The notes below the pieces were generated by a model. It was not told the origin of the DNA and ran no database searches. It saw only the letters and a list, made by a program, of their open reading frames with translations. Of a DNA stretch of 64,000 nucleotides, positions 1-12,400 are shown piece by piece. Position 1 is the stretch's first letter. The number at the start of each line of letters is the position of its first letter. The position numbers and the translations under genes were made by a program. This DNA is from Liolophura sinensis. Its lineage: Eukaryota; Mollusca; Polyplacophora; Chitonida; Chitonidae. The stretch spans positions 29,930,402-29,994,401 of the forward strand of contig NC_088301.1 in NCBI RefSeq assembly GCF_032854445.1, in the 5' to 3' direction.

Positions 1-303
1 CGAGCAACCCTTTAAACCTTTTGATCGGTGATTTTTTTACATCCTACATGTATCTTAACTTGGGCTTCTTTAGATTTTATCATATGGGCTGTTCTGTTGA
101 TTCAAGGGGCCAGAATTGAAAGGACATGATTCACGTCCTGTGTGGAGATGTCTGTTTGTGAATTTGTGCCTGTTGCAAAACTAAAAGTCAGAGGTAATGC
201 ATATGCGCTCGTGTGTCATGCTCATTTAGTGTACATATATCTGCATGAACAGTCTGTGACAAAAAACAACAACTGAGGTATGACTGTACATTTCTGTCTG
301 CAG

Positions 304-459
304 GTTGTAGTGGAGGAGAGTATGGCCCTGACTGTGGGCAGAGATGTGGATACTGTGCTGAGGGAAGAACAGTCTGTAACAGAACAACAGGAGAATGTCT
401 GGATAGGTCACCGGATCCTAGATGTCAGGCCGGATACCAGGGAATGAAGTGTGATGAAA
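304..459 (+). CDS. EGF exon 1 (copy A, module 1)
   Basis: The acceptor is ctgcag and the donor gtatgg, with phase 1-1 and 52 codons. Eight cysteines occur in the spacing of MEGF/SCARF laminin-like EGF modules, including [12 protein letters not shown] and a closing GYQGMKC. The first Cys is followed by Ser-Gly-Gly, whereas the duplicate at 5203 has Asp-Gly-Gly. This is the first coding exon visible in the window; earlier exons must lie upstream because the incoming phase is 1. Confidence 0.88.
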
Positions 460-3400
460 GTATGGATAACAGTGGAATAATATTTTAAACATGTCCATTT
501 CCTTTAAAAATAATGTATAGATGAAAAAAAATAATTGCATCTAAGACTTACTGTAATTGTGACTGGATAAAACATATTATGTAATAATTAAATTGATGAG
601 AAAGAAATTGCCAAAACAAAGGTCATTTTTTTTTTCAGAGTGCACAGCAGGTACTTATGGTGCGGACTGTAAGCAGCCTTGTGGTCAATGTGCAGGTGGC
701 TCAGATAAGTGTGACAGAGTGGACGGGCGGTGCCCAATCACAGAGACATCAAGATGTGCCCCAGGCTGGAAGGGGAACAAGTGTAAGACAGGTGAGCTAG
801 CCTAGGCTACACGTGGTAAACCTGAGCTTAAGGAGTTTTTGTCTAGGAGTAATTGTATAAAACCAAGTGCAAATTCTTCTTTTTTATATTCATGTAACGT
901 GCATTTGAATTTTTGAATTGTTTTTTATTTCACCAGAATCATAGGGTACATTTTTACATCAGTAGGCATAAAGGTTTGCAAACAAAAACATATTGATAGT
1001 TGTGTCACCAAATGCGTGGCTAAGTACTGACAATTATTTGCTATTTTTTTTCTTGATAAGCAGTGTAAAATATTTTTAGGATTTCTGTAATGCTACTTTA
1101 TTAATTAATTCAGATTTATTGGCTGACTTTATGTTGATTTATTTATTTATTTGATTGGTGTTTTACGCCACACTCAAGAATATTTCACTTATACAACGGC
1201 GGTCAGCATTATGGTGGGTGGAAAGTGGGCACAGCCCGGGGGAAACCAATCCGCAGGTTGCTGACAAACCTTCCCACGTACGTCCAGAGAGGAAGCCAGC
1301 ATGAGCTGGACTTGAACTCACAGTGACCGCATTGGTGAGAGACTCCTGGGTCATTACGCTGCGCTAGCGCGCTAACCAACTGAGGACTTTACGTTGAGTA
1401 GTTTGCTATGTTGACACTGATATCAATGGTGGTCAAAACAACAAGAAAATGGCCCTTGTTTGATAAAGATCCCGGCCTGAAGATCAGGATCAGGAAGTTC
1501 ACGTAAAACACCTGATCATTTACGTGGAGATGCCTAACTAATTCTTCATTTATTAGGTAAAAGTTATCATAAAAACTCAAGAAACTCTGTCCCACCTGGC
1601 GACCATCCAACTTGTATAAATTATGGTAGGCATTATGTGTACATTGTACATCTACTTTGCTGTCCTCTTTTGCCTCTTAAACTGGCATTTTAATGGCAGT
1701 ACATGTATAGCTATGTGTAATTTACTTCCTACTTCATATAGTCATCTCCAACTTCCTCTTTGAGCACTAGCATGCAATCAAATTAATTTTCAAAGATATC
1801 TCTTAGTTATGTTTTAAATGGAATGAAAGTAAGATGTTTGTTCTTGTTACTTAGAAAAGAAGGTGGCTGTAGTCACTGTTTGTATTTAATGGAAAACCTA
1901 CGGATGGTTGTGGGTTTCCTCCAGGCTCTGCCCGGTTTCCTCCCATCATAATGCTGGTCGCCGTCATATAAGTGAAATATTCTTGAGTACGGACAAAACA
2001 CCAATCAAGTAAATAAATTAACATTTAATGGAAACCTCAGCACCGAATGACTTGGGCATGGTATATACATTGTATACATATCGGCCTATATACATGTATG
2101 TCTGTTAAAGCTGAGGTATTTCACACAGTCCTTCACACAATTTTGCTCAGTTGCTTGCCATTAAATTACATGTAATAAAGCTACTTGTACAGTAAATTGT
2201 CTTGCTTAGTAAGAGTGTTGACTGTCAGCAAACCCTTATGTAGTGCCAATTTAACTTGTAACCTTGCCGACATAATAGGCTGTAAATCAGTGGACCAACA
2301 ATAAAAACTTCTGGCATGCCTCATTTTCTTGATGTTTATTCAAATGTATTGTGTCCATGTAATAAAGGTCAAGGTACAAGCTACATACCTGTACATGAAC
2401 ATATCCAGCATGTTCTAAGATGTCGTACAACAAATATATTCTCCGTAAATTTGTATATTGACATATTTACTTTTAAAAACAGGAGAGGTTGATCAGCAGC
2501 CTGGCCAGGGGTAAAGGTTACCCCCAATGCACTGCACATTTTCTGCCACCCATAAACTCAACCCCCATCATATGACCGCACATTTTAGTCAATTAATCTT
2601 CTGTGTGGTGCAAAACACAAATCAGTGAAATATGTAAATTCGTGTATCTTGAGCCGAAATGGTAGCAGTCAATTTCAAAACTTTGTCATCCAATTTTAGG
2701 ATTTGTGCAATACAATACACGTAACAAAAAGTGTGAAAGATCTCTGTGACAAGCCACTAGCTCACCATTAGCACACCTGTAGCAGACTTACAGCTTAATT
2801 CATACAGAAGTGTCCAAGTTGAATGCACTGACCCAATATTAAACTGTTCTCCACTTTTAAAAATCCACTTTTAAAAAATATTCATTACCCATGTACTGGC
2901 TAGTAGACTCCTACATGTTTGTCCCACAACTGTCTATAGAGCTACACTTTTAATCTTTGCTGAGTTTTTAAACATATGTATACATGAATGTATTACGATA
3001 TTGTTTCATGTCATAGAGGATATTGCACAGTGAAGGTTCGAATACTATCGATATTTTGAGTGAGGTGAAAATGATAACCCATGAGATGCGAATGGATTAT
3101 CATCACATCCTTTTACTCAAAAAGTATGAATTGTATTCGATCTTCCCTGTGCAATATTCTATTTATTGTTTTGCATATTGACAATATCATGATTTTATGT
3201 GTTTGAACAAGTTTAAGCAGTGTTTGTAGCCATAGGCCTTCACAGGCTTTTTTATAGAAAGTGATGTTGTAGATGACATCTTGTATGACATCTTGTCTTG
3301 ATGTGCCATGCAGGAATAAAAAAGTAATGACTGAACTTGTATTATGACGTCCCGCTGGACACGGATGGGAACATCGTATAATGAACTTGTATTATGACGT

Positions 3401-6400
3401 CCCGCTGAGCACAGATAGGAATGTCATATAGTAAACTTGTATTATGACGTCCCGCTGAGCACAGATGGGAACGTCATATAATAAACTTGTATTATGACGT
3501 CAGGCTCAGCACAGATGGGAACATCATATAATGAACTTGTACTATGACGTCCGGCTGAGCACGAATGGGAACGTCATATAATGAACTTGAATTTAATAAT
3601 GACGTCCCGCTGAGCACAGATGGGAAGGTCACATAATAAACTTGTACTATGACGTCAGGCTCAGCACAGATGGGAACGTCATATAATAAACTTGTACTAT
3701 GATGTCGGGCTCAGCACAGATGGGAATGTCGTATAATAAACTTGTACTATGACGTCGGGCTCAGCACAGATGGGAACGTCATATAATAAACTTGTACTAT
3801 GACATCGGGCTCAGCACAGATGGGAACGTCATATAATAAACTTGTACTATGACGTCCCGCGGATCACAGATGGGAACGTCATATAATGAACTTGTACTAT
3901 GACGTCGGGCTCAGCACGGATGGGAACGTCATATAATAAACTTGTACTATGACGTCCGACTCAGCACAGATGGGAACGTCATATAATAAACTTGTACTAG
4001 GACGTCGGGCTCAGCACAGATGGGAACGTCATATAATAAACTTGTACTATGACATCGGGCTCAGCACAGATGGGAACGTCATATAATAAACTTGTACTAT
4101 GACGTCCGACTCAGCACAGATGGGAACGTCATATAATAAACTTGTACTATGACGTCCCGCGGAGCACAGATGGGAACGTCATATAATAAACTTGTACTAT
4201 GACGTCGGGCTCAGCACAGATGGGAACGTCATATATTAAACTTGTACTATGACGTCGGGCTCAGCACAGATGGGAACGTCATATAATAAACTTGTATTAT
4301 GACGTCCCGCAGAGCACAGATGGGAACGTCGTATAATAAACTTGTACTATGACGTCCGGCTGAGCACAAATGGGAACGTCATATAATAACCTTGTATTAT
4401 GACGTCCTGCTGAGCACAGATGGGAACGTCATATAATAAACTTGTATTATGACATCCCGCTGAGCACAAATGGGAACGTCACATGTGTACATGTACACAT
4501 GTTGTGTACATGTACATATCAGTGATGTCCATGTACACATCTATAATGTACATGTACAGCAAATTTAGGCCAAGTAACATTTGGATATTGTCACATGATG
4601 GTTTTCATCATTCATAAACAAGTAAGTAATCTGAAAATGAAAATACCTGTACCTGATTAAAACAAGATTTTATAATGTTGAGGACAGTATATGCGAAGTG
4701 ACAGTTCCGGGTTAGTGAATGCTAGGGCACAAATATATATGTTCTGAAACCTAAGCTGGGAAGAATGAAACAGATCTCAAATCATTATAGTCAATGTGAC
4801 ACAGAAATGACAGAAATTTTTAACGTATGACTATGAGTCAGCCGGATGATATGGCATCTAAGCATTACATGTGATATTTACAGTGTGTTTTGCTGCAAAC
4901 GAGCAACCCTTTAAACCTTTTGATCGGTGATTTTTTTACATCCTACATGTATCTTAACTTGGGCTTCTTTAGATTTTATCATATGGGCTGTTCTGTTGAT
5001 TCAAGGGGCCAGAATTGAAAGGACATGATTCACGTCCTGTGTGGAGATGTCTGTTTGTGAATTTGTGCCTGTTGCAAAACTAAAAGGCAGAGGTAATGCA
5101 TATGTGCTCGTATGTCATGCTTGTTTGGTGTTCATATATCTGCACGAACAGTCTGTGACAAAAAACAATAAGTGAGGTATGACTGTACATTTCTGTCTGC
5201 AGGTTGTGATGGAGGAGAGTATGGCCCTGACTGTGGGCAGAGATGTGGATACTGTGCTGAGGGAAGAACAGTCTGTAACAGAACAACAGGAGAATGTCTG
5301 GATAGGTCACCGGATCCTAGATGTCAGGCCGGATACCAGGGAATGAAGTGTGATGAAAGTATGGATAACAGTGGAATAATATTTTAAACATGTCCATTTC
5401 CTTTAAAAATAATGTATAGATGAAAAAAAATAATTGCATCTAAGACTTACTGTAATTGTGACTGGATAAAACATATTATGTAATAATTAAATTGATGAGA
5501 AAGAAATTGCCAAAACAAAGGTCATTTTTTTTTCAGAGTGCACAGCAGGTACTTATGGTGCGGACTGTAAGCAGCCTTGTGGTCAATGTGCAGGTGGCTC
5601 AGATAAGTGTGACAGAGTGGACGGGCGGTGCCCAATCACAGAGACATCAAGATGTGCCCCAGGCTGGAAGGGGAACAAGTGTAAGACAGGTGAGCTAGCC
5701 TAGGCTACACGTGGTAAACCTGAGCTTAAGGAGTTTTTGTCTAGGAGTAATTGTATAAAACCAAGTGCAAATTCTTCTTTTTTATATTCATGTAACGTGC
5801 ATTTGAATTTTTGAATTGTTTTTTATTTCACCAGAATCATAGGGTACATTTTTACATCAGTAGGCATAAAGGTTTGCAAACAAAAACATATTGATAGTTG
5901 TGTCACCAAATGCGTGGCTAAGTACTGACAATTATTTGCTATTTTTTTTCTTGATAAGCAGTGTAAAATATTTTTAGGATTTCTGTAATGCTACTTTATT
6001 AATTAATTCAGATTTATTGGCTGACTTTATGTTGATTTATTTATTTATTTGATTGGTGTTTTACGCCACACTCAAGAATATTTCACTTATACAACGGCGG
6101 TCAGCATTATGGTGGGTGGAAAGTGGGCACGGCCCGGGGGAAACCAATCCGCAGGTTGCTGACAAACCTTCCCACGTACGTCCAGAGAGGAAGCCAGCAT
6201 GAGCTGGACTTGAACTCACAGTGACCGCATTGGTGAGAGACTCCTGGGTCATTACGCTGCGCTAGCGCGCTAACCAACTGAGGACTTTACGTTGAGTAGT
6301 TTGCTATGTTGACACTGATATCAATGGTGGTCAAAACAACAAGAAAATGGCCCTTGTTTGATAAAGATCCCGGCCTGAGGATCAGGATCAGGAAGTTCAC

Positions 6401-9400
6401 GTAAAACACCTGATCATTTACGTGGAGATGCCTAACTAATTCTTCATTTATTAGGTAAAAGTTATCATAAAAACTCAAGAAACTCTGTCCCACCTGGCGA
6501 CCATCCAACTTGTATAAATTATGGTAGGCATTATGTGTACATTGTACATCTACTTTGCTGTCCTCTTTTGCCTCTTAAACTGGCATTTTAATGGCAGTAC
6601 ATGTATAGCTATGTGTAATTTACTTCCTACTTCATATAGTCATCTCCAACTTCCTCTTTGAGCACAAGCATGCAATCAAATTAATTTTCAAAGATATCTC
6701 TTAGTTATGTTTTAAATGGAATGAAAGTAAGATGTTTGTTCTTGTTACTTAGAAAAGAAGGTGGCTGTAGTCACTGTTTGTATTTAATGGAAAACCTACG
6801 GATGGTTGTGGGTTTCCTCCAGGCTCTGCCCGGTTTCCTCCCATCATAATGCTGGTCGCCGTCATATAAGTGAAATATTCTTGAGTACGGACAAAACACC
6901 AATCAAGTAAATAAATTAACATTTAATGGAAACCTCAGCACCGAATGACTTGGGCATGGTATATACATTGTATACATATCGGCCTATATACATGTATGTC
7001 TGTTAAAGCTGAGGTATTTCACACAGTCCTTCACACAATTTTGCTCAGTTGCTTGCCATTAAATTACATGTAATAAAGCTACTTGTACAGTAAATTGTCT
7101 TGCTTAGTAAGAGTGTTGACTGTCAGCAAACCCTTATGTAGTGCCAATTTAACTTGTAACCTTGCCGACATAATAGGCTGTAAATCAGTGGACCAACAAT
7201 AAAAACTTCTGGCATGCCTCATTTTCTTGATGTTTATTCAAATGTATTGTGTCCATGTAATAAAGGTCAAGGTACAAGCTACATACCTGTACATGAACAT
7301 ATCCAGCATGTTCTAAGATGTCGTACAACAAATATATTCTCCGTAAATTTGTATATTGACATATTTACTTTTAAAAACAGGAGAGGTTGATCAGCAGCCT
7401 GGCCAGGGGTAAAGGTTACCCCCAATGCACTGCACATTTTCTGCCACCCATAAACTCAACCCCCATCATATGACCGCACATTTTAGTCAATTAATCTTCT
7501 GTGTGGTGCAAAACACAAATCAGTGAAATATGTAAATTCGTGTATCTTGAGCCGAAATGATAGCAGTCAATTTCAAAACTTTGTCATCCAATTTTAGGAT
7601 TTGTGCAATACAATACACGTAACAAAAAGTGTGAAAGATCTCTGTGACAAGCCACTAGCTCACCATTAGCACACCTGTAGCAGACTTACAGCTTAATTCA
7701 TACAGAAGTGTCCAAGTTGAATGCACTGACCCAATATTAAACTGTTCTCCACTTTTAAAAATCCACTTTTAAAAAATATTCATTACCCATGTACTGGCTA
7801 GTAGACTCCTACATGTTTGTCCCACAACTGTCTATAGAGCTACACTTTTAATCTTTGCTGAGTTTTTAAACATATGTATACATGAATGTATTACGATATT
7901 GTTTCATGTCATAGAGGATATTGCACAGTGAAGGTTCGAATACTATCGATATTTTGAGTGAGGTGAAAATGATAACCCATGAGATGCGAATGGATTATCA
8001 TCACATCCTTTTACTCAAAAAGTATGAATTGTATTCGATCTTCCCTGTGCAATATTCTATTTATTGTTTTGCATATTGACAATATCATGATTTTATGTGT
8101 TTGAACAAGTTTAAGCAGTGTTTGTAGCCATAGGCCTTCACAGGCTTTTTTATAGAAAGTGATGTTGTAGATGACATCTTGTATGACATCTTGTCTTGAT
8201 GTGCCATGCAGGAATAAAAAAGTAATGACTGAACTTGTATTATGACGTCCCGCTGGACACGGATGGGAACATCGTATAATGAACTTGTATTATGACGTCC
8301 CGCTGAGCACAGATGTGAACGTCATATAATGAACTTATATTATGATGTCCCGCTGAGCACAGATAGGAACGTCATATAATAAACTTGTATTATGACGTCC
8401 TGCTGAGCAAAGATGGGAACGTCATATAATAAACTTGTATTATGACATCCCGCTGAGCACAAATGGGAACGTCATCAAAATGCTTCTCTTGATGTCATGA
8501 CATGTCGGTGTATAATATCATGTAATAACAAAAGTGATATCTAACTGAGTGAAATATCGCTTTTATCAGTGAAGGAAAATCTTCAATTTTAAAAATAATG
8601 TAGATAATAAAATAACCATCACAGTGTGATTTTGTGATTTTCAGACTATTTAAAACAACAATTTTCCTCTTAAAAGCGCAGGGAAATACATGATGTATAT
8701 AGTATGTATGTAGTTCTTCAGTCCTGTAATCTTTTTTCTGTAGAATGTGACGATGGCTACTATGGCAGTAACTGTGCTGAAGAGTGTGGAAACTGTGTTG
8801 ATGGTACTGGATCCTGTCACCACACTGATGGCAGCTGTCAGGGTTGTGCCGCTGGCTGGAATGGAACTGTCTGTAAGAAAAGTAAGTAGTGGGTAGTCAT
8901 GGGGCCTGCGATAATGCCAAAAAGTTTCAATTTTGAAACTGGATACTGAAAAACTTGGCTTTAATCTTACTACAACAGCATGGAATCACTGGCCAAAATC
9001 TTATCGATTTCATGCACATATAGATTCATATGCTGTATTTGACCTCCTTCCTCTGCTTGAACCACCTCGTGTTTTCACCTTGTGCTCGCCACAATATGGC
9101 TGAAATATTGCCGATGTGGCGTTAAGTCAAAATCATTCATTCATTCCTTCTATGGCCTTACATGGGAAGGTCTGTCAACAACCTGTGGATGTTCGTGGGT
9201 TTCACCCAGACTCAGCCTGGTTTTTTCCCACCATAATGCTGGCCGCCATCGCATAAGTGAAATATTCTTGAAAACACCAATTCAAGATTCACTCACCTGC
9301 CATATTAGCAGGCTTTTGGTGGCAGCAATAAGTAGACAGCACTTTTTGTGGACTTTTTAAATGGTATGTCATGTTTGTTTGGTGGATATCACCTGTCTTA

Positions 9401-12400
9401 CACCTATAAGAAGTACACAATGAGCAAAGGGTTTATGTAATGTCAGTGTGTTAGTGCAGCATAATGATCCAAGAACCTCTCAACAAGACAGCTGCTGTGA
9501 GTTCAAGTCCAGCTCATGCTGGCTTCCTCTCCGGGCACACGTGGAAAGGTCTGCCAACCTGCAGATGGTCGTGAGTTTCCCCCAGGCTCTTCCAGGTTTT
9601 CTCCTGCCTAAATGCTGGCTGCCATCGTAGAAATGATATATTCTTGAGCACGGCTTAGAACACCAATCAAATAACGAAATAAACAGCATTAATTGTTATA
9701 AGGCACTTTAGCTACGAAAAATGTCACTTGGCTAATGGCATGAATTACTAATTTCTCACAGTTCTTATATGTACACTGTCATGAGACGTTTAAGATACAC
9801 AAAATGTTATGTGGCTAATATCTAACTTCACACAGTTCTTTTAAATGTACATATGTATAGTATAAGTTAATGGTAGCCTGTGGCTCACCCCAGATTATTG
9901 TACAGTGTGACATTGATAGCCTGTGGTTCACCACAGATCATTGTAGAATGTGACATTGGTAGCCTGTTGTTCAGCACAGATCATTGTAGAATGTGACATT
10001 GGTAGCCTGTGGTTCACCACAGATCATTGTAGAATGTGACATTGGTAGCCTGTGGCTCACCACAGATCATTGTAGAATGTGACATTGGTAGCCTGTTGTT
10101 CACCACAGATCATTGTAGAATGTGACATTGGTAGTTCATGGTTCACCACAGATCATTGTAGAATGTGACATTGGTAGCCTGTGGTTCAGCACAGATCATT
10201 GTAGAATGTGACATTGGTAGCCTGTTGTTCAGCACAGATCATTGTAGAATGTGACATTGGTAGCCTGTGGTTCATCACAGATCATTGTAGAATGTGACAT
10301 TGGTAGCCTGTGGTTCAGCACAGATCATTGTAGAATGTGACATTGGTAGCCTGTGATTCACCACAGATCATTGTAGAATGTGACTTTGGTAGCCTGTGGT
10401 TCACCACAGGTCATTGTAGAATGTGACATTGGTAGCCTGTGGTTCAGCACAGATCATTGTAGAATGTGACATTGGTAGCCTGTGGTTCAGCACAGATCAT
10501 TGTAGAATGTGACATTGATAGCCTGTGGTTCAGCACAGATCATTGTAGAATGTGACTTTGGTAGCCTGTCGTTCACCACAGATCATTGTAGAATGTGATA
10601 TCGTTCACCACCAATCATTGTAGAATGTGACATTGGCAGTCCGTGGTTCACCACAGATCATTGTAGAATGTGACATTGGTAGCTTGTCGTTCACCACAGA
10701 TCATTGTAGAATGTGACATTGGTAGCCTATGGTTCAGCACAGATCATTGTAGAATGTGACATTGGTAGCCTGTGATTCACCACAGATCATTGTAGAATGT
10801 GACATTGGTAGCTTGTCGTTCAGCACAGATCATTGTAGAATGTGACATTGGTAGCCTGTGGTTCACCACAGATCATTGTAGAATGTGACATTGGTAGCCT
10901 GTGGCTCACCACAGATCATTGTAGAATGTGACATTGGCAGTCCGTGGCTCACCACAGATCATTGTAGAATGTGACATTGGTAGCCTTTTGTTCAGCACAG
11001 ATCATTGTAGAATTTGACATTGGTAGCCTGTGGTGCACCACAGATCATTGTAGAATGTGACATTGGTAGCCTGTGATTCACCACAGATCATTGTAGAATG
11101 TGACATTGGTAGCCTGTGGTTCACCACAGATCATTGTAGAATGTGATATTGGTAGCCTGTTGTTCACCACAGATCATTGTAGAATGTGACATTGGTAGTC
11201 CATGGTTCACCACAGATCATTGTAGAATGTGACATTGGTAGCCTGTGGTTCACCACAGATCATTGTAGAATGTGACATTGGTAGCCTGTTGTTCACCACA
11301 GATCATTGTAGAATGTGACATTGGTAGCCTGTGGTTCAGCACAGATCATTGTAGAATGTGACATTGGTAGCCTGTGGTTCAGCACAGATCATTGTAGAAT
11401 GTGACATTGGCAGTCCGTGGCTCACCACAGATCATTGTAGAATGTGACATTGGCAGTCCGTGGCTCACCACAGGTCATTGTAGAATGTGACATTGGTAGC
11501 CTGTGGCTCACCACAGATCATTATAGAATGTGACATTGGTAGCCTGTGGTTCAGCACAGATCATTGTAGAATGTGACATTGGTAGCCTGTTGTTAACCAC
11601 AGATCATTGTACAAAGTGGCATTGGTAGCCTGTGGTTGACCACAGATCATTGAAGGATGTGACATTGGTAGCCTGTGGTTCAGCACAGATCATTGTAGTA
11701 TGTGACATTGGTAACCTTTTGTTCAGCACAGATCATTGTAGAATGTGACATTGGTAGTCTATGGTTCAGCACAGATCATTGTAGAATGTGACATTGGTAG
11801 TCCATGGTTCACCACAGATCATTGTAGAATGTGACATTGATAGCCTGCGATTCACCACAGATCATTGTAGAATGTGACATTGGTAGCCTGTGGTTCACCA
11901 CAGACCATTGTAGAATGTGACATTGGTAGCCTGTGGTTCAGCACAGATCATTGTAGAATGTGACATTGGTAACCTGTGGTTCACCACAGATCATTGTAGA
12001 ATGTGACATTGGTAGTCCATGGTTCAGCACAGATCATTGTACAGTGTTACATTGGTAGTCCATGGTTCACCACAGATCATTGTAGAATGTGACACTGGTA
12101 GCCTGTGGTTCAGCACAGATCATTGTAGAATGTGACATTGGTAGCCTGTGGCTCACTTCAGATCATTGTAGAATGTGACATGAATAGCCTGTTGTTCACC
12201 ACAGATCATTGTAGAATGTGACATTGGCAGTCCGTGGCTCACCACAGATCGTTGTAGAATGTGACATTGGTAGCCTGTGGTTCACCACAGATCATTGTAG
12301 AATGTGACATTGGTAGCCTGTGATTCACCACAGATCATTGTAGAATGTGACATTGGTAGCCTGTGGTTCACCACAGATCATTGTAGAATCTGATAGTTAA

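Larger units (their letters stand above)
1..8481. repeat. Tandem duplication of a 4.9-kb block carrying two EGF exons
   Basis: Sequence from position 1 reappears at 4900 with an offset of 4,899 bp, falling to 4,898 after a 1-T indel in the exon 2 acceptor tract. The match runs to about 3330 and then into a 50-bp minisatellite with ~23 units in copy A and 5 in copy B. The blocks share the two EGF exons, a minus-strand SINE, a plus-strand SINE fragment and a palindromic element. Divergence is a few changes over 2.7 kb, apart from a denser cluster at the start of exon 1. Sequence at 4480-4899 could correspond to material upstream of the window, so a further copy there cannot be excluded. Confidence 0.95.

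Noticed and set aside
1163-1354. Recurrent 60-65-codon frames beginning [15 protein letters not shown] (also 6061, 19690, 58330)
   Set aside because: These are translations of the SINE S1 body, open by chance in several copies.
9870-12395. CRISPR array
   Set aside because: Regular spacing, but whole units are repeated with no unique spacers, and the genome is eukaryotic. It is a minisatellite.
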